A stretch of 64,000 bases of DNA from assembly GCF_900119155.1 (NCBI RefSeq), contig NZ_FPIR01000012.1, forward strand, positions 1 to 64,000. The letters run 5' to 3'. The notes below the pieces were generated by a model. It searched no databases. It was not told the origin of the DNA and was given only the letters and a program-made list of their open reading frames with translations. The stretch comes from Ruminococcus sp. YE71 (GTDB taxonomy: Bacteria > Bacillota > Clostridia > Oscillospirales > Ruminococcaceae). The position numbers and the translations under genes are program-made. Shown here one piece after another: positions 59,361 to 64,000 of this stretch; position 1 is the stretch's first letter, and the number at the start of each line of letters is the position of its first letter.

Positions 59361-59650
59361 AAAAAAGCCCCATAGCAGATATTATTCTGCTATGGGACGA
59401 TTGCTATCGTGGTGCCACCCAAATTCACGGCATGAAGCCGCCTCAGCAGGTACGCCCTTACACAAAAGGGAAATACCCTGTCACACTAACGCAGGAAACG
59501 CGGCGATCGGTACTTCACCACAGGGGTGTTTAACGATGCTCCTCACAGATCCATTCGCCCAAGCCTCCGCTGTATGCTCACACCGACCGCATACTCTCTG
59601 AAAACATCCGCAGGGGTTACTTACTTCTGCTCATAGGATTTGAACTGTAT
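59361..59650 (-). ncRNA. T-box leader, tryptophan-specific, upstream of trpE
   Basis: The minus strand carries the T-box sequence GGGTGGCACCACG (59420-59408), the antiterminator half, and a terminator hairpin at 59396-59368 ending in six T (59366-59361). The Stem I elements are visible: an AGTA-like bulge, CAGAGAG and GGTGTGAG. The codon TGG (59553-59551) in GAATGGATC is the most likely specifier and reads Trp. The T-box bases UGGC pair with GCCA, which matches the G discriminator base of tRNA-Trp. Uncharged tRNA-Trp would block the terminator and permit transcription of the operon. Confidence 0.93.
59368..59396 (-). terminator. T-box terminator hairpin
   Basis: CCCCATAGCAGA and TCTGCTATGGG form an 11-bp stem, and on the minus strand a six-T run follows. 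It competes with the antiterminator that includes the T-box sequence. Confidence 0.9.
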
Positions 59651-59672
59651 TCGGTTTAAAACTCTATATGAC

Positions 59673-59678
59673 ATTATA
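59673..59678 (-). promoter_or_regulatory. -10 element of the trp operon promoter
   Basis: TATAAT on the minus strand lies about 25 bp before the start of the T-box RNA. The -35 region is not consensus (GTTAAT at 17 bp), so the promoter is tentative. Confidence 0.5.
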
Positions 59679-59728
59679 CAGTCAATATATTAACAATTAA
59701 CGCAAATAAAACGAATGAACTGTAAATT

Positions 59729-61192
59729 TCATTCCCCGCGTCTGCGCGTCTGTTCGGGTGCGGGGCGCTGCATACGCTTCATATAGCGTCTCTGCATCTT
59801 TACGATATGCGCTGTCACGAATATAACGGTGAACATAATAACGGTGAAAAGCGCCGCCTTGAACTGTGTGCTGTGCTTGAAGGACTTCGCAACGGCTATC
59901 CTCTCGGCGGGCTTTGAGCGCTCGACCGTATCAGTCGCGATGAGGGGGATCTTCGCCACCTCTTCGTTCTCGTAGCTGATGGTTATCTCACCGAGTTTGT
60001 CGCCCTTCTTGACGGGAGCGATGACGTTGTCGAAGATCTCGATGCTGCGTTCTATCTCTTTGTCCTCGACGTAAACGGGCAGCTCAATGGAGAAATCCTC
60101 CTCGGGTTTGAGGGTGACGTAATCCCTCCCGTTTTCGCCGTACTCTATCTTCGCCTCGCCGACCTCGCTGTTCTTGTTGACTATCTGTCGGCTGCTGACG
60201 TAGCTGTAAGCCCACTGATAGAGGTTGATATGGTCAACGAGGTTGTAGTAAACGGTGTCGTAGGCGTATACCGAGCCCGGGTTGTCGTAGCCTTTCTGGT
60301 AATCCTCATCCAGCTTGTTGAGTGGTGCGCCCATGGAGATGATGAGGTATCTGCTGCCGTCGTTGACCGAATAGGAGGCAAGGCATCTTCCCGCAAGGTC
60401 GAGGGTACCCGTCTTGATACCTCTGCAATAGGAGTAGAAGTACGCCGAATCGGGGTTGAGCATATAGTTGGTGTTGTAGATGTAAGTGCCGTCGGGGTGA
60501 ACGCTCGTGGCGGACATGGTGTAGTCGTTCATGCAGACTATGTCCTTGAACACGGGGTAAGTCTCGATGGCGTATGTGCAGGCCTTTGCAAGGTCCTGAC
60601 AGGTGGTGTAGTTATTGTCGCCCGAAAGACCGTGTGCGTTGGAGAAGTGGCTGTCGGTCATGCCGAGCTCCGCCGCCTTAGCGTTCATCTTGTCCGCGAA
60701 TGCGTCCACCGAGCCGCACATACCGAAAGCGATGATGTTTGCGGCTTCGCAGGCGGAAGGTATCATGAGCGCCGCCAGCAGGTCGTAGCAGGTGACCTCT
60801 TCGTCGGGGTAGATGTCGGCGGTGGAAGCGCCCGTGCCGTAGATGTCGTCGAAGGCTTCGGTGCCTGCCGAGTATTTTGTGCTTTTGAGCTTGCTCTCGT
60901 CGCCGCCGAACTCGTCGAGCAGCACGATGGCGGTCATTATCTTTGTCAGCGAAGCAGGCACGCGCTGTTTGGTGCTGTCGATGTCGATGAGCACCTCGCC
61001 CGTGTCCATGTTCAGCATATATACCGACTCGGAGCGCAGTTCGAGCTTAATGTAGTTGTCGTTCTCGTCCTTCTCGACCTTCACGGGGGTGAAGTTGAAC
61101 GCATCTGCCGTCACCGAGCCGAAGCTGACGGCAAGCATGGCAGCCGCGAGGAATGAGGCTGTCACTCTGCGGAGTTGTTTCTTTATGTTCAT
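59729..61192 (-). CDS. D-alanyl-D-alanine carboxypeptidase (DacF-like)
   Basis: This penicillin-binding-protein family trims the terminal D-Ala from peptidoglycan stems. From ATG 61192 the 487-residue protein has a signal peptide (about 1-32), the SxxK motif PASLTKIMTA, the KTG motif as GIKTGTLDLAG, a beta-rich C-terminal domain and a final membrane anchor followed by a basic tail (RRYMKRMQRP). The second motif, usually SxN, reads PSACEAAN, so Asn is replaced by Cys. AAGGG fits the ATG at 61192 better than ATGs at 61210 and 61246. Single gene with its own promoter. Confidence 0.9.
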   Translation of the reverse strand: MNIKKQLRRVTASFLAAAMLAVSFGSVTADAFNFTPVKVEKDENDNYIKLELRSESVYMLNMDTGEVLIDIDSTKQRVPASLTKIMTAIVLLDEFGGDESKLKSTKYSAGTEAFDDIYGTGASTADIYPDEEVTCYDLLAALMIPSACEAANIIAFGMCGSVDAFADKMNAKAAELGMTDSHFSNAHGLSGDNNYTTCQDLAKACTYAIETYPVFKDIVCMNDYTMSATSVHPDGTYIYNTNYMLNPDSAYFYSYCRGIKTGTLDLAGRCLASYSVNDGSRYLIISMGAPLNKLDEDYQKGYDNPGSVYAYDTVYYNLVDHINLYQWAYSYVSSRQIVNKNSEVGEAKIEYGENGRDYVTLKPEEDFSIELPVYVEDKEIERSIEIFDNVIAPVKKGDKLGEITISYENEEVAKIPLIATDTVERSKPAERIAVAKSFKHSTQFKAALFTVIMFTVIFVTAHIVKMQRRYMKRMQRPAPEQTRRRGE

Positions 61193-61251
61193 GCTGTTTT
61201 CCCTTATCATTTTGTTTTGCCCGCGCCTTGTCAGACCGGGGTGCAAATTTT

Positions 61252-61280
61252 ATTATAGCATACCCAAAAGAAAAAATCAA
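61252..61280 (-). promoter_or_regulatory. Promoter of the carboxypeptidase gene
   Basis: On the minus strand TTGATT (61280-61275), a 17-bp spacer and TATAAT (61257-61252). Confidence 0.8.
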
Positions 61281-61323
61281 CCCATTTAGCCGAAAAATTG
61301 TACACAAAAATCCCTGCCGTCCG

Positions 61324-62067
61324 TCAGCTTTTCTTTGCCGAGTATAGGTTCTCCCTGTCTCTTTTGCCCACGAGGGCGAGCCTTTCGAGGTAGCAGAGCA
61401 CCTTTATCGTGCGCTGTGCGAGGTCGTAGGGAACTTTTGCGGCTTTGGCGAATTCCTTTATCGTGAAGCGTTCCTCAAGCCCCTCGGGGATGAACATATC
61501 GAAATCCTCGGGGCAGTCGATGCAAATCTCGTCGAGCAGTTTCGCGGGCTGCCTGTCCTGTCGGCGGGAACCGCGTTTTTTGTCCTTCGACCAGCCGTTG
61601 AGCAGCCGCTGTTCGTACAGTTCAAGCATGACCAGCCGCAGATGGAACCGCGGATTGTCGAGGGTGTACATTATCCTTATCAGCTGATAGAAAGCGTCGA
61701 TGGGCTTCATGCGTTTCGGTGACTTTCTCGGCGCGGACATCTCGCCCGTGTCGGGGTCTATCCAGCTGATGTATTTGACAGCCGCCATCGGATAAACGAC
61801 GGTCACGTCCGCGAAGTCCAGCAGGAGTTCGAGCTTCGGGCGGAGGGGCGTGAAGCTGCCCGTCTGTATCTCGATGATGCCGTCCTCGCCGATGATGTCC
61901 GCCACGTACCTGCCGACGGGTATCTCGTGGCGGTCGGTATCGGGCTCATAGTAACGTTTCAGGACAGCATGGAGCGTCTTTTCGTTGAGCACGCCGATGC
62001 CCGAGCGTTCGTGTTCTTCCTTCGTCACTTCCGAGCAGGCTCTTTCAAATCTTTCGGTGTCTATCAT
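61324..62067 (-). CDS. Unknown protein with possible PD-(D/E)XK nuclease core and C-terminal winged helix
   Basis: The 247-residue cytosolic protein has a pattern compatible with a restriction-endonuclease-like core in its first 80 residues: a helix LNEKTLHAVLKRYY, then RYVADIIGEDGIIEIQTGS with Asp57 and Glu66-x-Gln68 in the right spacing. The middle has a hydrophobic segment VVYPMAAVKYISWIDPD and a basic linker KDKKRGSRRQDRQ. The last 60 residues look like a winged helix (FTIKEFAKAAKVPYDLAQRTIKVLCYLERLALVGK). I do not recognise the family; a DNA- or RNA-acting role is inferred from the two parts. The gene is preceded by a terminator and has no clear promoter of its own. Confidence 0.65.
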   Translation of the reverse strand: MIDTERFERACSEVTKEEHERSGIGVLNEKTLHAVLKRYYEPDTDRHEIPVGRYVADIIGEDGIIEIQTGSFTPLRPKLELLLDFADVTVVYPMAAVKYISWIDPDTGEMSAPRKSPKRMKPIDAFYQLIRIMYTLDNPRFHLRLVMLELYEQRLLNGWSKDKKRGSRRQDRQPAKLLDEICIDCPEDFDMFIPEGLEERFTIKEFAKAAKVPYDLAQRTIKVLCYLERLALVGKRDRENLYSAKKS

Positions 62068-62087
62068 TTTCTTTGTCCCATAAAAAT

Positions 62088-62112
62088 ACCCGAATAAGCG
62101 GCTTATTCGGGT
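62088..62112 (-). terminator. Terminator of the parvulin-like lipoprotein gene
   Basis: ACCCGAATAAGC (62088-62099) pairs with GCTTATTCGGGT (62101-62112), followed on the minus strand by ATTTTTAT. Confidence 0.88.
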
Positions 62113-62122
62113 ACTTGTGTTA

Positions 62123-63367
62123 TCAGGTTATGCTGTTGATGTCCAGCTTGTTGTAGTAGTCGGAGTACTTGACGTCCATCTTCTCCATGGTGTCGATGTA
62201 CAGCTTCTCGATGTTGGGGGTATCGTACTCGATTATCATCGAGTCGATGTTCTCCTCAACGTAATCCATGTCGATGGGCATTCTCTTGATGATGAACCAG
62301 CCGTAGCTCGAATTCTCAACAAGCGAGCTTACCTCGCCCTCTTTAAGTGCGAAGGACGCGTCGAGGAATTCCTGAACGAAGCTGGTGTTGTGGTTCATGT
62401 AGTAGCCCTGAGTGTTGGACTCCATACCCGGATCCCAGCCGTATTCGCTGAGCATCTTCTCAAAGTCCTCACCCTTCTGGATCTTTGCGAGAACATCGTC
62501 TGCGAGCTTCTTGGTCTGCTCCTTGACCTTGTTCTTCTCATCCTCGCTGAGCGCCTCGTAAGCGGAGGACTTAGCCTGATACTTGCCGTTGAGGTCGTAG
62601 GTGTCGAACGCCGAAGAAACGCTTTCGTCGGTTATCTCTGCCTTGCAGCAGTAGGGGATGAGTATGGAACGTACACAGGCGTACTGTTCGGGGTCCTGAA
62701 CGATGGTCCTGAACTCTTCCTTGCCTGTAGCGAACTTGCCTTCGTTGGTGAACAGCTGATCCTCTGCCTTGACATAAAGAGACGCAAGCGCGATCCTGTT
62801 GCGGAACACCTCGTCGGTCATGTAAGCGGAAGCCAGCGCCTCTGCGAATTTCTCATCGCTGCCTGCGTTGGACTTGTAGGAGTTGTAGGATTCCTCGTTG
62901 GCGGCGTTGTCCTCGTCAGTGAGGGTGATGCCGTTATCCGCGCAGACCTTGTATGTAACGTAGTCCTGCTTGATGTTGTTTATCACGCGCTCCATCAGGG
63001 TCTTGAAGCCGTCCTCGGTAGCGGCGAGGCTTTCGAGGGAAGTGCCGTATGTCTGGCTCAGCTGCTGAACAGCGGTGAAGTAATAGTATCTGAATTCGTC
63101 GAAGCTGACATCTCTGCCGTCAACGGTCAGCATCACGAGGTCGGTGGTATCGACCTTCTCGCCGTCGATGGTGAGGGAAGCCGTGGGAACGTTCTGGGCG
63201 TCGGCAGTGCTCTCGGCAGCAGACTCAGCCTTGCTTTCGGACGAGGTCGTCGCGCCGCTTCCCGAAGATGTGGACGAGGAGTCCTTGCTGTCGCTCTTGG
63301 AGCAGCCGCAGAAAGCCGAAGCAGTGATTACGAGCGCCGCAAAGAGCGCAGTGAACTTCTTTATCAT
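62123..63367 (-). CDS. Lipoprotein with SurA/PrsA-like parvulin peptidyl-prolyl isomerase layout
   Basis: The 414-residue protein opens with a lipoprotein signal ending CGCSKS and a long Ser/Thr/Ala/Glu-rich linker. Then comes a SurA/PrsA-type N-terminal domain (VSFDEFRYYYFTAVQQLSQTYG), and a C-terminal parvulin-like domain (DDVLAKIQKGEDFEKMLSEYGWDPG ... GYYMNHNTSFVQEFLDASFALKEGEVSSLVENSSYGWFIIKRM). It should help fold secreted proteins outside the membrane. AAAGGA precedes the ATG. Isomerase activity is likely but not certain. It is divergent from a cyclophilin-type lipoprotein. Confidence 0.88.
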   Translation of the reverse strand: MIKKFTALFAALVITASAFCGCSKSDSKDSSSTSSGSGATTSSESKAESAAESTADAQNVPTASLTIDGEKVDTTDLVMLTVDGRDVSFDEFRYYYFTAVQQLSQTYGTSLESLAATEDGFKTLMERVINNIKQDYVTYKVCADNGITLTDEDNAANEESYNSYKSNAGSDEKFAEALASAYMTDEVFRNRIALASLYVKAEDQLFTNEGKFATGKEEFRTIVQDPEQYACVRSILIPYCCKAEITDESVSSAFDTYDLNGKYQAKSSAYEALSEDEKNKVKEQTKKLADDVLAKIQKGEDFEKMLSEYGWDPGMESNTQGYYMNHNTSFVQEFLDASFALKEGEVSSLVENSSYGWFIIKRMPIDMDYVEENIDSMIIEYDTPNIEKLYIDTMEKMDVKYSDYYNKLDINSIT

Positions 63368-63491
63368 ATCCTGAATATCCTTTCGGTTTTAAATAATCAT
63401 AGTACTCATTATATTTTATTAATGTGTTTATTTAATGACGATAATCTGAATTTTTTAATCCTGCGGCGTATCTGCGTTATTTCCGCGGTGC

Positions 63492-63520
63492 TTGACAATT
63501 CTTTTGGTGTGTGATATAAT
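63492..63520 (+). promoter_or_regulatory. Promoter of the cyclophilin-type lipoprotein gene
   Basis: TTGACA at 63492-63497, a 17-bp spacer and TATAAT at 63515-63520, 46 bp before the start codon. Confidence 0.85.
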
Positions 63521-63565
63521 AAGTCTTACCGAAAAATTATTATTTTTTTTGAAAGGTGAAAAAGT

Positions 63566-64000
63566 ATGAAACTGTTAAGACGTATAACATTACTCACGAC
63601 AGCTGCGGCTGTGATCTGCGCTGTTATGTCGGGCTGTGCCGACAAGAATCAGAAGGCTCATTCTGCCGACGAGGATAACTCGGGTTCAAGCTCGAAGTTC
63701 GAGTTCAGCAGCGAGGGCGGCGAAGATGAGAGCGGAGTCATCACTCAGGTAGACGGCGAGGTTCAGAGCGTGAAGTGTCAGTTCGACATCACCATCGACG
63801 GCGAGTCGGTGGGCAGCTTCGTGATAACCACCCACCCCGAGTATGCCCCGATAACCTGTCAGAATTTCCAGAAGCTCGTCGAGTCGGGATTCTATGACGG
63901 TCTGACCTTCCACCGCGTCATCGACGGCTTCATGGCGCAGGGCGGCGACCCCGAGGGCACAGGTATGGGCGGTTCTGACCGCAACATCAAGGGCGAATTT
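63566..64000 (+). CDS. Cyclophilin-type peptidyl-prolyl isomerase lipoprotein (cut by window edge)
   Basis: The first 145 residues are visible. They contain a lipoprotein signal (MKLLRRITLLTTAAAVICAV, lipobox MSGC), an acidic Ser-rich linker, and the start of a cyclophilin domain: FVITTHPEYAPITCQNFQKLVESGFYDGLTFHRVIDGFMAQGGDPEGTGMGG. The FHRVI and MAQGGDP runs are diagnostic and hold the catalytic Arg. GAAAGGTG precedes the ATG. It is divergent from a parvulin-like lipoprotein, so two different surface isomerases are side by side. The 3' end lies outside the window. Confidence 0.93.
   Translation, partial: MKLLRRITLLTTAAAVICAVMSGCADKNQKAHSADEDNSGSSSKFEFSSEGGEDESGVITQVDGEVQSVKCQFDITIDGESVGSFVITTHPEYAPITCQNFQKLVESGFYDGLTFHRVIDGFMAQGGDPEGTGMGGSDRNIKGEF

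Noticed and set aside
59558-59561. Alternative TGG (in CTTGGG) as T-box specifier
   Set aside because: The TGG at 59553-59551 sits in the GAA-NNN-ATC context expected at the end of Stem I; the other is some bases too early. Both would specify Trp.
1-64000. tRNA or rRNA genes, prophage, integrated element or defence island
   Set aside because: No cloverleaf with a TTCGAATC-type arm was noticed by eye, and apart from the transposase fragment and small repeats there is no integrase, phage or defence gene. A tRNAscan run would settle the tRNA point.

Overview
The window reads as a chromosomal segment of a Gram-positive, anaerobic, fibre-associated Firmicute, most likely Ruminococcus or a close Oscillospirales relative. 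The reasons are a tryptophan T-box leader, strong AGGAGG-type ribosome binding sites, vegetative promoters with 17-bp spacers, clostridial protein types (a galactokinase with a GGNHTDH motif, FeoA/B/C, rubredoxin, a DUF1540 protein, an intracellular GH3 beta-glucosidase) and G+C in the low fifties by eye. The genus is an inference; no rRNA or tRNA gene is present to settle it. Both ends cut genes: a transposase on the left and a cyclophilin-type lipoprotein on the right.

Layout. 1-7 kb: transposase N-terminus, flotillin, then punA-mtnA-birA (a small mobile-element-like repeat sits in the punA leader), repeats, and glpK. 7-11 kb: a minus-strand operon galK, unknown protein, P-loop kinase, trmB, secreted unknown. 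11-16 kb: cytidylate-kinase-like protein, an L,D-transpeptidase, and a sugar-binding-domain/GGDEF fusion. 16-22 kb: two tandem GT-C-like membrane proteins behind a GH3 beta-glucosidase. 22-31 kb: nadA, acetyltransferase, malic enzyme, rubredoxin-thioredoxin, then lepB-rbgA-rnhB-yraN-thrC. 31-37 kb: DUF1540, phosphoesterase, tig-clpP-clpX, and a stand-alone TrpB2. 37-41 kb: an iron locus (feoA-feoB-feoC, an HMA protein, two divergent DtxR-like regulators) with repeated GTTAG-N6-CTAAC palindromes. 41-51 kb: prfB, an HD-GYP sensor with a DHHW lipoprotein, a repeat-rich gap with an eight-copy 19-bp tandem array, acetyltransferase and MATE pump, an EAL protein. 51-60 kb: the T-box-controlled operon trpE - chorismate mutase - trpS - membrane protein - trpGD - trpC - trpB - trpA, without trpF. 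60-64 kb: D-Ala-D-Ala carboxypeptidase, a possible PD-(D/E)XK protein with a C-terminal winged helix, a parvulin-like lipoprotein, and the truncated cyclophilin.

How the genes work together. Three cyclic-di-GMP proteins (synthase fusion, HD-GYP, EAL) are spread over 35 kb, and the HD-GYP protein is followed at 16 nt by an exopolysaccharide-acetylation-type lipoprotein. Tryptophan supply is tied to tRNA-Trp charging through the T-box, and the synthetase itself is in the regulated operon. Iron uptake, a possible redox-sensing FeoC and two metal-type regulators form a compact regulon whose operator can be read directly from the sequence.

Most interesting for follow-up: the iron operator and its paired regulators, the extra members of the trp operon (chorismate mutase and an unknown membrane protein) with trpF missing, the sugar-sensor/GGDEF fusion, the HD-GYP/DHHW pair, the nuclease-like protein at 61.3-62.1 kb, and the composite dispersed repeats.
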